Source: Actinomycetes bacterium (GTDB taxonomy: Bacteria > Actinomycetota > Coriobacteriia > Coriobacteriales > Eggerthellaceae). Taken from it: 64,000 nt of DNA. Location of the stretch: assembly GCA_023460315.1 (NCBI GenBank), contig JAEWQO010000096.1, positions 1 to 64,000 of the forward strand. Direction: 5' to 3'. Shown here piece after piece: positions 17,329 to 25,569 of this stretch; within the stretch, counting starts at the first letter, position 1; every line of letters starts with the position of its first letter. Under the pieces are notes generated by a model, which saw only the letters and a list, made by a program, of their open reading frames with translations, did not search any database and was not told the origin of the DNA. The translations under genes and the position numbers were made by a program.

Positions 17329-18333
17329 CTACCCGTACAGGATGTCGAAAAGTTCCTGGTAGCTCTCGGCCCAACGATTGTTCGGCTTGAACTGGAACAG
17401 CGTCTTATCCAGAGTGAGATACGTTCCGTTCTCCACGGCGGAAAGCGTCGACCAGGCAGGATTTGCCGCGGTTGCCTCTTCGAGGTTCTTCATGGCTGCC
17501 GCGTCATCGTTGCCCATGGGGACGACCAGTATGAAATCGGGATTCATCTCGATGACCGACTCCAAGCTGAAATCCTTGAGCAGGCTTGGATTCTCGTCGG
17601 CAAGGTTCTTCACGCCCAGATCGGCAAGCATGGCACCCGTCATCGTCGAAGACGACTGCACGCGCGTGCCCCCGGAATAGGTGGTCATGAGCAGCGCCGT
17701 GGGAGCTTCGCCCGAGGGCATCTTCGCCTTCACGGCATCGATGGAATCAGCCACGTCCTGGCCGTTCTGCTGATACAGGTCCTCACGTCCCGTGATGTTG
17801 CAGCATGTCTGCAGCATGCGCAGATAGTCATCGAACGTCGTCACCGTGAAGTACGCTACGGGAATGCCGGAAGCGGCCAAAGCCTCCTTGAGATCGGTTT
17901 GGTTCGAATCACCGCCACGCCCGCCGGTTCCACTCGTCATGATGACGAAGTCGGGGTTGAGCGCAATGATGGATTCAAGGTTCGGGCTCGAGAAGTCCCC
18001 CACTTTTTGGACATCCTCGGACTGAATGGTGTAGCTGTCAAACGTATCGTCCGACGCCCCCACCAGCGTGCCTCCCGCAAGCTCCCAGATGTTCGCGAAA
18101 CTGCCCATGCAGGCAACCACCCGCTGGGGATTGTTCACCGTCACCTCGGCGCCCGTGTCGTCAGTGAACGTGACCGCCCCCTCGTTCGATGCCGAGGACT
18201 GCGAGGAGCCGGCATCTCCATCCTGCGATCCGGTGGCGCTGCTGCAGCCCATGCCGGTCAGCAGCATCGACACCGCAAGCGCGACGGCAGCGGCACCTGC
18301 CCCTATCCGTTTTGCCATCGTGGGTCGTTCCAT
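17329..18333 (-). CDS. Periplasmic-binding-like lipoprotein for iron chelate, heme or cobalamin
   Basis: A 334-residue substrate-binding lipoprotein of the FecB/BtuF type. The N-terminus has a signal peptide and lipobox L-T-G-M-G-C, followed by a serine- and glycine-rich linker. The binding domain has the family's N-P-Q-R-V-V-A opening and L-N-P-D-F-V-I-M-T. The start at 18333 has GAAGGGA upstream; the frame is open further back but without similarity. Substrate is not decided by the sequence. It starts 38 nt after the radical SAM gene. Confidence 0.9.
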   Translation of the reverse strand: MERPTMAKRIGAGAAAVALAVSMLLTGMGCSSATGSQDGDAGSSQSSASNEGAVTFTDDTGAEVTVNNPQRVVACMGSFANIWELAGGTLVGASDDTFDSYTIQSEDVQKVGDFSSPNLESIIALNPDFVIMTSGTGGRGGDSNQTDLKEALAASGIPVAYFTVTTFDDYLRMLQTCCNITGREDLYQQNGQDVADSIDAVKAKMPSGEAPTALLMTTYSGGTRVQSSSTMTGAMLADLGVKNLADENPSLLKDFSLESVIEMNPDFILVVPMGNDDAAAMKNLEEATAANPAWSTLSAVENGTYLTLDKTLFQFKPNNRWAESYQELFDILYG

Positions 18334-18371
18334 GAAAAGTTCCCTTCTCTGTCTGTCGAGGATGAGGTTCA

Positions 18372-19370
18372 TCAGCTCATGACCAGCTGCTGGCCGTGAG
18401 CGCAGTAATCGTCCTGGGCGAGCACGTCGCCGTCGTGATAGTAGGCGGCACGCGCCCGGCATCCGCCACATCCGTCGCGGTAGTCGCAGGTTCCGCATGC
18501 ACCGCCGTACTCCTGCGTGCGCAGATGCTCAAACACGGGACTCGTCTTCCATATCTCGTCGAAAGGCGTGATGCGCACATCGCCCGCTTCCTCCGTCATG
18601 TAGGCGCAAGGACGGACGATGCCTTCGCTCCCCACGACGCAGTAGGTGAGCCCCGCCAGACAGCCCCGCGAAAAACGCGTCTCCACGCCCAGCTGCTTTG
18701 CAACGCGCGTGAATTGGGGGGCGCAGGTGGGCTTCACGTCGATAGGAACCTCGTCAGCTTTACGCATGATGTCCTGCAGCAGACGCTCGTTCTCGAGCAC
18801 CTTGAGGCCGGTCTCCTCAATGTAGCGGCCGCGTCCAACGGGAATGAGGAAAAAGATATAGTGGGCGATAGCACCCGCTTTCACAGCGAAATCGGTGATG
18901 TCGCACACTTCGTCGCGATTCCAGTCGACCACGGTCGTATGCAGCTGGAACGGCAACCCCGCCTGTCGGCAGGCATCGAGTCCCGCCATCGTGAGATCGT
19001 AGGCATTTGGCAGACCGCGGAACTGGTCGTGTTTGGCGGGGTCAAGGCTGTCCACGCTGATTCCCATGGCGCACGCGCCCGCCTCTTTCAACCGCACCGC
19101 CACCTCAGGCGTGATGAGCGTGCCGTTCGACCCGAACACGGGACGCAGTCCCTGCGCGGCGGCGTGTGCCACCAGTTCGTAGATGTCAGGCCTCATGAGG
19201 GGTTCACCGCCCGAGAAGATCATCACCTTGAACCCGGCCCGCGCTATCTCCTCGATCATCTTCTTCGCCTCGCTGGTGGACAGTTCCTTGTCCGTGGCCT
19301 CCAAGGCATCCTGATAGCAATGCGCACACCTGAGGTTGCACTGGTTCGTCGTCATCCATGACACGATCAT
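18372..19370 (-). CDS. Radical SAM/SPASM protein, probable AhbD/NirJ2-type heme synthase
   Basis: A 332-residue radical SAM enzyme with the 4Fe-4S motif C11-x3-C15-x2-C18 and an S-G-G-E-P at about residues 54-58. The C-terminus carries a cysteine-rich auxiliary-cluster domain with C-G-T-C-D-Y and C-G-G-C-R-A-R-A, the pattern of AhbD and NirJ. AhbD decarboxylates Fe-coproporphyrin III to heme, the last step of the pathway encoded at 47452-56527, which lacks an ahbD gene of its own. Here it sits between a MerR regulator and an iron/heme-type importer. Other SPASM proteins (peptide maturases) are possible, but no precursor peptide gene was seen. Start at 19370 follows AAAGGAA. Confidence 0.68.
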   Translation of the reverse strand: MIVSWMTTNQCNLRCAHCYQDALEATDKELSTSEAKKMIEEIARAGFKVMIFSGGEPLMRPDIYELVAHAAAQGLRPVFGSNGTLITPEVAVRLKEAGACAMGISVDSLDPAKHDQFRGLPNAYDLTMAGLDACRQAGLPFQLHTTVVDWNRDEVCDITDFAVKAGAIAHYIFFLIPVGRGRYIEETGLKVLENERLLQDIMRKADEVPIDVKPTCAPQFTRVAKQLGVETRFSRGCLAGLTYCVVGSEGIVRPCAYMTEEAGDVRITPFDEIWKTSPVFEHLRTQEYGGACGTCDYRDGCGGCRARAAYYHDGDVLAQDDYCAHGQQLVMS

Positions 19371-19556
19371 GGGCGGTTCCTTTCAATTCGGCTGTACAGT
19401 TTTCGCACGGAGGAGCGGGGGGCGGGAGAAAACAACTCTGAAGCGCACGCGACTGCCCGGCATGCTTGCCGTTTGGTCACACGATGCCCGGATCATCCCT
19501 GCAAGGGGAAGGAGAAAGCGGAAGAGGCATCCCCTCAGCCCTCGGGGGCAACGCGG

Positions 19557-20321
19557 TCAATCGACGGGATCGGGCTGATCACAGGCAGCGGCCGAGACGG
19601 CTTCAAGGTAGTCGAACACCGACTGGCGCAACTCGTCGAACGACCCGTCATGGCCATGCGGAGCCATGTTCTCCATAAGGATGAAATCCTGCTCCGCCTT
19701 CGCGGCATCTCGCGATGCGCCGAGATCCAAGTAGCGTTTGGCAAGGTCGCGCGCACGGGAACTTTCAAGCGGCTCGTTCGTCGACATGAGATGGATGGCA
19801 TCGGCGATGAGCTCATGCCATTGGAACACCGACACGCCGTGGCCCGACTGCTCGTCGGCAATCTCCTCGGACACATCTTCGTCCTCGCGGATGCAGGTGA
19901 GTCGCCAAAAGAACTGGCCCTCCCCCTGGCAACGCTCCACGGTGGCGGCAAGCTGCTCCCAGTCAAGCTCGGTGGATCCCACCGCATCATGCAAGGCTCG
20001 AAGGGTCGTCATGCGCTTGAACAGTGCCTGAAACTGCCCCTCGATGGCATCGGTCTGCTCGCCTGTCAGCTCCTGCAGCGCGGCCGGCTCTTCGAAAAGA
20101 TCTGCGTCGGATTTGATCTGGGACAGAGAGAGTCCCAAGTACTTCAAGGTCAAAATACGATACAGATCTTTCACGTTGGCGTCCGTGTACAGACGCTGGT
20201 TCTGCGGACCCTTCGCCGATGGCGATAGAAGGCCCTGCTGATCGTAGTACTGGATGGTGCGCACCGTCACTCCGACGCGCCGTGCCAGCTCTCCCACGGT
20301 CAGGTATCGTTGCTCGGTCAT
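19557..20321 (-). CDS. MerR-family transcriptional regulator
   Basis: A 254-residue regulator. The N-terminal winged helix opens Y-L-T-V-G-E-L-A-R-R-V-G-V-T-V-R-T-I-Q-Y-Y, the MerR signature, followed by a dimerisation helix. The C-terminal 150 residues are helical and resemble no effector domain I can name; they contain scattered Cys and His. The start at 20321 follows AAGGAG. It is the first gene before the radical SAM protein and importer, 186 nt upstream, and its own promoter has MerR geometry (20406-20436). Confidence 0.88.
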   Translation of the reverse strand: MTEQRYLTVGELARRVGVTVRTIQYYDQQGLLSPSAKGPQNQRLYTDANVKDLYRILTLKYLGLSLSQIKSDADLFEEPAALQELTGEQTDAIEGQFQALFKRMTTLRALHDAVGSTELDWEQLAATVERCQGEGQFFWRLTCIREDEDVSEEIADEQSGHGVSVFQWHELIADAIHLMSTNEPLESSRARDLAKRYLDLGASRDAAKAEQDFILMENMAPHGHDGSFDELRQSVFDYLEAVSAAACDQPDPVD

Positions 20322-20405
20322 GCAAATGCTCCTTGTGTGGCTCGACACCGTGCTTGGCGCGCCACGCTCTCGTCTTCGCCCGAACGCCCCCGTCCGGCGC
20401 AGTTG

Positions 20406-20436
20406 AGAATACGCGATGACGCTACGTCACCGTCAA
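20406..20436 (-). promoter_or_regulatory. MerR-type promoter with 19-base spacer and central dyad
   Basis: On the minus strand TTGACG (plus 20431-20436) and TATTCT (plus 20406-20411) are separated by 19 bases, the over-long spacing typical of MerR-activated promoters. The spacer holds a perfect dyad, TGACG-CTA-CGTCA (20417-20429). It lies about 85 bases upstream of the merR start, so autoregulation and activation of the downstream genes are likely. Confidence 0.6.
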
Positions 20437-20648
20437 CGGATAATTGCAATCGTTCAGAACTTCGCGACAAATGGCCGGTGAACGTCCTGCCGTCCTCGAA
20501 GCCACACCATCGGGCAGAACCGCTGTTCCAGAACGGAGAAACGGACGGTGAAGGGAACGCACCCGCCAGAAGGAACGGGGCTGTACGGACGATCGCCCCG
20601 CGATGGCGCGAAATGCAGCCGACGGCGCTGGGGGACTTCCCTGCCGGA
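20437..20648. other. Intergenic region between the merR promoter and the DUF167 gene
   Basis: About 210 bases with no supported reading frame or recognisable RNA. With the promoter and merR leader, the gene-free stretch spans 20322-20648. Confidence 0.4.
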
Positions 20649-20942
20649 CTACAGTCGGGGCAAAGCGGCCATCCACGCATCAACCGCCTCCTTGCCAGCC
20701 CGGACCGACACGCGCTTGCGACGAGACGACTGCCCTCCCTCGATCGACGCCGCCGTCTTCGGGATGTTCAGAGAAGAGGCGATCACCTTGCACACCGCTT
20801 TGTTCGCCTTTCCGCCTTCGGGAGGCGCAGCCACCCGCACCCACACTTCATCCGGCTCCCCTCTGCCAGGGCGAACCCCTGAAACCTCGTCACGCCCCGA
20901 GCGGGGCGTGACGTGAACGGATATGATCGTTGACTCCGGCAT
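20649..20942 (-). CDS. DUF167 (YggU-family) protein
   Basis: A 97-residue protein of the widespread DUF167/YggU family, whose function is unknown. The hallmarks are V-T-P-R-S-G near the start and P-P-E-G-G-K-A-N-K-A-V, with a basic S-S-R-R-K-R segment after it. It lies 53 nt after divIVA at the end of the division cluster, a common position beside yggT and proC. Confidence 0.85.
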   Translation of the reverse strand: MPESTIISVHVTPRSGRDEVSGVRPGRGEPDEVWVRVAAPPEGGKANKAVCKVIASSLNIPKTAASIEGGQSSRRKRVSVRAGKEAVDAWMAALPRL

Positions 20943-20995
20943 CAGGCTATCGTCCGGCTGGACATCTGAAGCCCCAGCCGGACAGGGAGGCTCGG

Positions 20996-21799
20996 CTAGT
21001 CTATCTCTTCGAATTCAAAGGCATCGTCAGCATCGCCGAAACCGGAAAGGTCCTTCTCGGGACGCGAGGGAGTCGGAGTTGCCGGAGCGACGACCGTGGA
21101 TCCGGTGACCTGAGGCGTGGCGTATGCGACGGTCCCCTCCCGGTTGATGGGAGCCTGGGCGGAAGACGAGACCCGACCCGTCGTCTCAACGACCGCTGAC
21201 GAGCGGCCATGAGCGCTGGCAAGCGAACTGGCCGGCAGGTCGGCGCCGATCTCTGCCAATTTGCGCGTGGCATCGGAAATGAAGTCGGTCAACAGCTCCT
21301 GGTAGTCCTCGCGGGCATCCTCGCGATCGTCCTCGAGCTTCTTGATGGCGTCGATCACCTTCTGCCTGTCATTGTCGGCCTTGCCAAGGATGCGTGCCGC
21401 CTCGTCTTCGGAGTCCTTGATGGTGGAAGCCGCATCGGCCTTTGCGTTGGAGATGATCTCGTCAGCCGAACGCTGCGCGATGATGAGCGCTTGGGCGATG
21501 GCGTTGTCGTCGGCCTTCTTCGCCTCAAGCTGCCGCTCAAGTTCAGCGATGCGCGCGTCCTTCTCGGCCAGCGCCTCGTTGTCGATGGCCGCCAACGGAG
21601 CCGCATCGAGGCGGGCAGGAGTGTCGAAGCCTTCAAATTTACGGTCGTCCAGTTGATTCTCAAGCTGCCCGATCTGAGAGTTCAGCTCGTCGATGCTGTC
21701 GGCGACATGCTCGAGGAACACATCCACCTCGTCAACATCATAGCCCTTGCGATCGATCGAGAAGCTTTGGTTGTGAATATCAGCCGAGGTGATAGCCAT
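20996..21799 (-). CDS. divIVA: DivIVA-family cell-division/polar-growth protein
   Basis: A 267-residue coiled-coil scaffold that marks curved membrane at poles and septa. The N-terminal lipid-binding domain has the canonical I-T-S-A-D-I-H-N-Q-S-F and G-Y-D-V-D-E-V-D-x-F-L-E. Two long charged coiled coils follow (about residues 30-60 and 75-180), then a disordered Ser/Ala/Pro-rich tail ending in an acidic patch. Its position after sepF, proC and yggT is the usual Gram-positive arrangement. Confidence 0.93.
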   Translation of the reverse strand: MAITSADIHNQSFSIDRKGYDVDEVDVFLEHVADSIDELNSQIGQLENQLDDRKFEGFDTPARLDAAPLAAIDNEALAEKDARIAELERQLEAKKADDNAIAQALIIAQRSADEIISNAKADAASTIKDSEDEAARILGKADNDRQKVIDAIKKLEDDREDAREDYQELLTDFISDATRKLAEIGADLPASSLASAHGRSSAVVETTGRVSSSAQAPINREGTVAYATPQVTGSTVVAPATPTPSRPEKDLSGFGDADDAFEFEEID

Positions 21800-21858
21800 T
21801 CTTTTTCCCTTCGCCCTGTACGTGCGCTTTGCGTGCGATTGTAGCGCGTGTCCTCAGA

Positions 21859-22122
21859 TTAAAACAAGCCGACCACTAATCTTACCCCGAATTGTAATAC
21901 AAGCAGCGCAATGATAGGGGTTATGTCCACCATACCTCCAAGAGGAGGTATGAGCTTCTTGAACAAATTGAGGTAGGGATCGCACACCTTGCCGAGGATG
22001 CGATAGATGTCGGCCAGAATCCCCCGATCGGTCGGAAGCCACGACATCATCACATACACGAACAGCACGAGGCTGTATGCGTCGGCGACCGAAACGATGA
22101 AATACTTCAGGGTGCTCAACAT
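21859..22122 (-). CDS. yggT: YggT-family membrane protein
   Basis: An 87-residue membrane protein with two hydrophobic segments (about residues 7-27 and 66-86) and the conserved middle region with D-P-Y-L-N-L-F-K-K-L-I-P-P. YggT proteins are linked to division and osmotic tolerance, with no defined activity. It overlaps the proC stop by 7 nt, so the two are probably translationally coupled. Confidence 0.9.
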   Translation of the reverse strand: MLSTLKYFIVSVADAYSLVLFVYVMMSWLPTDRGILADIYRILGKVCDPYLNLFKKLIPPLGGMVDITPIIALLVLQFGVRLVVGLF

Positions 22123-22964
22123 GCCCCAAGCTCCTTAGAACGGCGAACGGCGGCTTCGACGCCGGCGTCGAGGGATTCTGCAAAACCCGCCTCTTCCATA
22201 GCCGCAAGCGCGGCCAGCGTCGACCCTCCGGGGCTGCACACGGCACGGCGGGTGGCCTCGGCATCTTGGCCGGTGCGTTCCATGAGCAAGGCAGTGCCAT
22301 ACAGGGTCTGAAACGCGAGCTCTTCGGCAAGGTGCGGATCGAGTCCCTGCCGCGCACCTGCATCGCGCAGAGCTTCGATGAGTGCTGCGGCATAGGCCGG
22401 CCCTGACCCGCTCACCGCCCCTGCGGCGTCCATGGCGCCTTCCTCGATCACGAACGCCCGGCCCAAACAGGCAAACAGGCTTCTCACAAGCTCCACGTCC
22501 GCCTCCGTCGCGTTCGTTCCGCCCGTGACGGCAGTGGCCCCCTCCCCCACGAGCAACGGAGTATTGGGCATCGTGCGCACCAAGCGGGCGCCGTCGGGCA
22601 GCGCCCTTTCAAGGCGCCCCGTGGCCAATCCGGCGGCAATGGACACGAACAGCGGTCCCTCAGCGCCGCCTCCATAGGCGGGCAGCCCGGCAATGCCCTC
22701 GAGCACACCCATCATGACCTGCGGCTTGACAGCCAAGACAACGACATCCGCACCCTCGATGTCCCGAGCGTCAACGACGCACCTCACCCCATACTGCTGC
22801 GTCAGGTGGTCGCGACGCTCCTTCCCGGGATTCGCGACGACAAAGCTCTGCGCGTTCAGGTCGTTTGCCGGCGCGCAGTCGGCGGCTATCAGACCGCCCA
22901 TGATGGCCTCTCCCATCTTGCCGCCGCCAATGAGCGCGATGCGCATCCGCAAAGAAGCCGCCAC
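22116..22964 (-). CDS. proC: Pyrroline-5-carboxylate reductase
   Basis: Last step of proline synthesis, reducing P5C with NAD(P)H. The 282-residue protein has the dinucleotide motif G-G-G-K-M-G-E-A-I close to the N-terminus and the C-terminal G-A-V-S-G-S-G-P-A-Y signature. The GTG at 22964 directly follows the sepF stop; an ATG six codons later is an alternative start. Its presence in the division cluster is common in Gram-positives. Confidence 0.93.
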   Translation of the reverse strand: MAASLRMRIALIGGGKMGEAIMGGLIAADCAPANDLNAQSFVVANPGKERRDHLTQQYGVRCVVDARDIEGADVVVLAVKPQVMMGVLEGIAGLPAYGGGAEGPLFVSIAAGLATGRLERALPDGARLVRTMPNTPLLVGEGATAVTGGTNATEADVELVRSLFACLGRAFVIEEGAMDAAGAVSGSGPAYAAALIEALRDAGARQGLDPHLAEELAFQTLYGTALLMERTGQDAEATRRAVCSPGGSTLAALAAMEEAGFAESLDAGVEAAVRRSKELGAC

Positions 22965-23927
22965 CTACAGCACCCCCTGGTTGCGCAGGGCGAGACGCTC
23001 AGCCTCTGACAGATGGGAACCACGCGTGACGGCGAACACCTTGTCGGCGATGCATTCGACGCGCGCATCGAGCGCGCTTGCAACGCCGAACGAGAAATCG
23101 AGGATGCGCTTCGCCAGATTGTCGGGAGTGTTGCGCAGCGCAAGAATCACGGCATCACCGGCCTTGAGCTGCTTTGCGACGCGCTCCACCTCGGCGTAGC
23201 TCGACGGCTTGAGAACGGACAGGGACCGCGACGGATTGTGCGAGGCGACGCCGGTTCCCGCGTAGGCGTCGTAAGGGTCGAATGAGCCCGTCCCCGAACC
23301 CCCGCCAGCAGGCGACGTATCAAGGGGGGACGTGACCGATGCGGACGACGATCGACCGCTCGGAGCCGCCGCCCCAGATGCGGCAGCATCTGCCGTCGAA
23401 GAGAACAGCGAGTCAAGCCCTTCGGACCGGTCCCGGGAGGCAGCCACGTGAGCCGGCGACGAAGGAGCAGGCTGCGTGGCATCAACCATGGTCCGCTCTC
23501 CACGATACGCGGAGGTGGCCGCAGCAGACGACACGCGCCGCGGAGGCAGCGGGTCGCGGTTCAGGCTGTCGGGGACTTGGGTATGGGCACGCACGTCGCC
23601 GATGGAGACGAGTTTTGGCATGCTTGAATCCGTCCGAGAAGACGAACGCGTCGAGCGGGACGAACGCGCCGAGCGAGGCGGGCGCGTGGTGATGGGAGCA
23701 TAGGGATCGTAGCGCGAACCCGATGCGGCGCCCTCGTTATAATCAGGGCCGTATTCCGAAAACTCACCGAGATCCTCGGCATAGTCGCCGTAGTCGTCGT
23801 CGGCGTTGCCGTAGTCGTCGTAGTATTCCTCATGGTAGTCGCTGCTCGCCGCATCGGCGAAGCCAAGCTTCGACTTGATGCCGTCGAGCATTCCATGTTC
23901 GGATTTCTTTATCCTAGGCAGTTCCAT
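22965..23927 (-). CDS. sepF: SepF cell-division protein with long disordered insert
   Basis: SepF anchors FtsZ to the membrane in bacteria without FtsA, fitting the absence of ftsA here. The 320-residue protein has the N-terminal amphipathic helix region (about residues 12-25) and a C-terminal SepF domain (about residues 235-320, V-L-K-P-S-S-Y onward). Between them lies roughly 200 residues of low-complexity sequence: an acidic Tyr/Asp-rich part, then an Arg/Ser-rich part and Ala/Ser/Pro/Gly. SepF proteins are more often 150-250 residues. The FtsZ tail it would bind (I-P-D-F-L-K-R) is present. Confidence 0.9.
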   Translation of the reverse strand: MELPRIKKSEHGMLDGIKSKLGFADAASSDYHEEYYDDYGNADDDYGDYAEDLGEFSEYGPDYNEGAASGSRYDPYAPITTRPPRSARSSRSTRSSSRTDSSMPKLVSIGDVRAHTQVPDSLNRDPLPPRRVSSAAATSAYRGERTMVDATQPAPSSPAHVAASRDRSEGLDSLFSSTADAAASGAAAPSGRSSSASVTSPLDTSPAGGGSGTGSFDPYDAYAGTGVASHNPSRSLSVLKPSSYAEVERVAKQLKAGDAVILALRNTPDNLAKRILDFSFGVASALDARVECIADKVFAVTRGSHLSEAERLALRNQGVL

Positions 23928-24005
23928 GTTCCCTCACCTGCTTCATTTGATCCCGACGGCTCACCGTCGCTGCATTGTCCTTCGCCATAGGGGCCGCCCT
24001 GTACA

Positions 24006-24707
24006 TCAGCGCGAAGCGGCTCCAAATGCGTCGTCGAAGATGGCCCGCCCGATTCGCACTATGGTAGCGCCCGCCGCCACCGCTTCGCGCCAGTCCTCGC
24101 TCATGCCCATAGAAAGTTCATCGAACGCATCCGCGCGAACGGGATCGAGGCCCGTTCGAATCTCTTCCTGCAAATGCGCCAATACTTCGAAGCACGAGCG
24201 CGCCACGGCCAGATCTCCCTGGGGGGCCATGGTCATGAGACCACGGACGCGGATATGGGAGAAGTCCGCGCACTGGCGCACCATCGCCTGCACGTCATCC
24301 GGCGCAAGCCCGCTTTTGCTTTGCTCGCCCGACACATTCACCTCAAGCAGCACATCCTGAACCTTGCCCAGGGCCTCGGCCGCTGCTTCAAACTTGGCAA
24401 GATGGCGCTCTTCGTACAGGGAATGCACCAGGGCGGCCGCTGCTGCGATCTCAGGAATCCGGCGCGACTGGATGTTGCCAATGAAATGCCATGTCTCCTG
24501 TGGGAACCGATCGGATTTTCCCGTCAGGCCCTCAGGGCGGTTCTCCCCGAAGTCATGAGCGCCCGCCGCCACGGCTTGCGCCACCTCATCCATCCCCACC
24601 GTCTTGGAGACCGCGACGATCTTCACCTCGCGGGGATCGCGGCCTGCAGCATGACAGCAGGCCGCCACCTCGTCACAAACGTCACGATACCGCTGTGCTA
24701 TGCCCAT
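24006..24707 (-). CDS. yggS: YggS-family pyridoxal-phosphate homeostasis protein
   Basis: A 233-residue PLP-binding protein related to alanine racemase fold III, thought to buffer free PLP and affect amino-acid balance. Motifs include V-A-V-S-K-T (PLP lysine), F-G-E-N-R-P-E, H-F-I-G-N-I-Q-S and L-S-M-G-M-S-E-D. The start at 24707 follows GGTGAGG. It begins 5 nt after the pgeF stop. Confidence 0.93.
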   Translation of the reverse strand: MGIAQRYRDVCDEVAACCHAAGRDPREVKIVAVSKTVGMDEVAQAVAAGAHDFGENRPEGLTGKSDRFPQETWHFIGNIQSRRIPEIAAAAALVHSLYEERHLAKFEAAAEALGKVQDVLLEVNVSGEQSKSGLAPDDVQAMVRQCADFSHIRVRGLMTMAPQGDLAVARSCFEVLAHLQEEIRTGLDPVRADAFDELSMGMSEDWREAVAAGATIVRIGRAIFDDAFGAASR

Positions 24708-24712
24708 AGTCC

Positions 24713-25555
24713 TCACCTTCCGAATCTGACGGCCAGCGCCCCTTGGCGCCCACACCTGCCGCCCGATGCTCGATAAGAGAAAAAATCCTCCGACTCACAC
24801 GAGGTGCAGACGTTCGCCTCGGCGATGCGCTCACGCCGCAAGCCGGCCTCAACAAGATCATGCTCAACTGCAGCGGCAAGGTCGACGTGGCGTCCATCAG
24901 GAGCCACGTCGCACCCGAATCGCTCGATGAACCGCGCGCGCACTTCCTCGCCGGTCTCAAAGCATTCCCCGTGAATATGCGGTCCAAGATAGGCGTTGTA
25001 CGAGGCGGTCGCCGCCGCCCCCTCGCCGTCAAGCAGCGCCAGGCGGCGTGCAGCCTTGCCGGCAATGCCGCCAACGGCGCCTCGCCAGCCGGCGTGCGCC
25101 ACGGCAAACCGTCCCGTCGGAGACACAATGACGACGGGAACGCAGTCGGCGAAGCACAGGAGGGCCGCCACGCGCGAGACCGCGACGATCAGCCCGTCGG
25201 CCCCCGCCTCAGCTCGCGTGCGAGCCGAGGCGACGGAAGCGGGATCGGCGGCCCCAAGGTCAACGAGTACGTCGCCATGCACCTGGTTCGGAACGACAAG
25301 CGGCACATCCGCCGCGTCGATGGAATTGAGCAGTATCTGCCGGTTTTCTCGAACCTTGGCAAGATCGTCGCCAACATGGCTGCCGAGGTTGAGCGAATCG
25401 TAGGGAGGATCGCTCACTCCCCCCTCACGCCCCGAAAACACGATGCGCACCCCCACCGCCTCAAAGAGCGCCTCATCGGTGAATGCGGGAATGCGACGCG
25501 CGCCAAGAAGGCGCGCGTTCACGTCAGGTTCCGGCAATCCCTCGGTCGCAGCCAT
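24713..25555 (-). CDS. pgeF: Laccase-domain peptidoglycan editing factor
   Basis: A 280-residue protein of the YfiH/YlmD family, now known to remove wrongly incorporated amino acids from UDP-MurNAc precursors. The metal-site motifs are N-Q-V-H-G, D-C-V-P-V and H-A-G-W-R-G. The C-terminal signature appears as F-F-S-Y-R-A-S-G-G-R-C-G-R-Q. It follows ftsZ by 14 nt, a standard neighbour in actinobacteria. Confidence 0.9.
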   Translation of the reverse strand: MAATEGLPEPDVNARLLGARRIPAFTDEALFEAVGVRIVFSGREGGVSDPPYDSLNLGSHVGDDLAKVRENRQILLNSIDAADVPLVVPNQVHGDVLVDLGAADPASVASARTRAEAGADGLIVAVSRVAALLCFADCVPVVIVSPTGRFAVAHAGWRGAVGGIAGKAARRLALLDGEGAAATASYNAYLGPHIHGECFETGEEVRARFIERFGCDVAPDGRHVDLAAAVEHDLVEAGLRRERIAEANVCTSCESEDFFSYRASGGRCGRQGALAVRFGR

Positions 25556-25569
25556 GGGTGCGACTGCTC

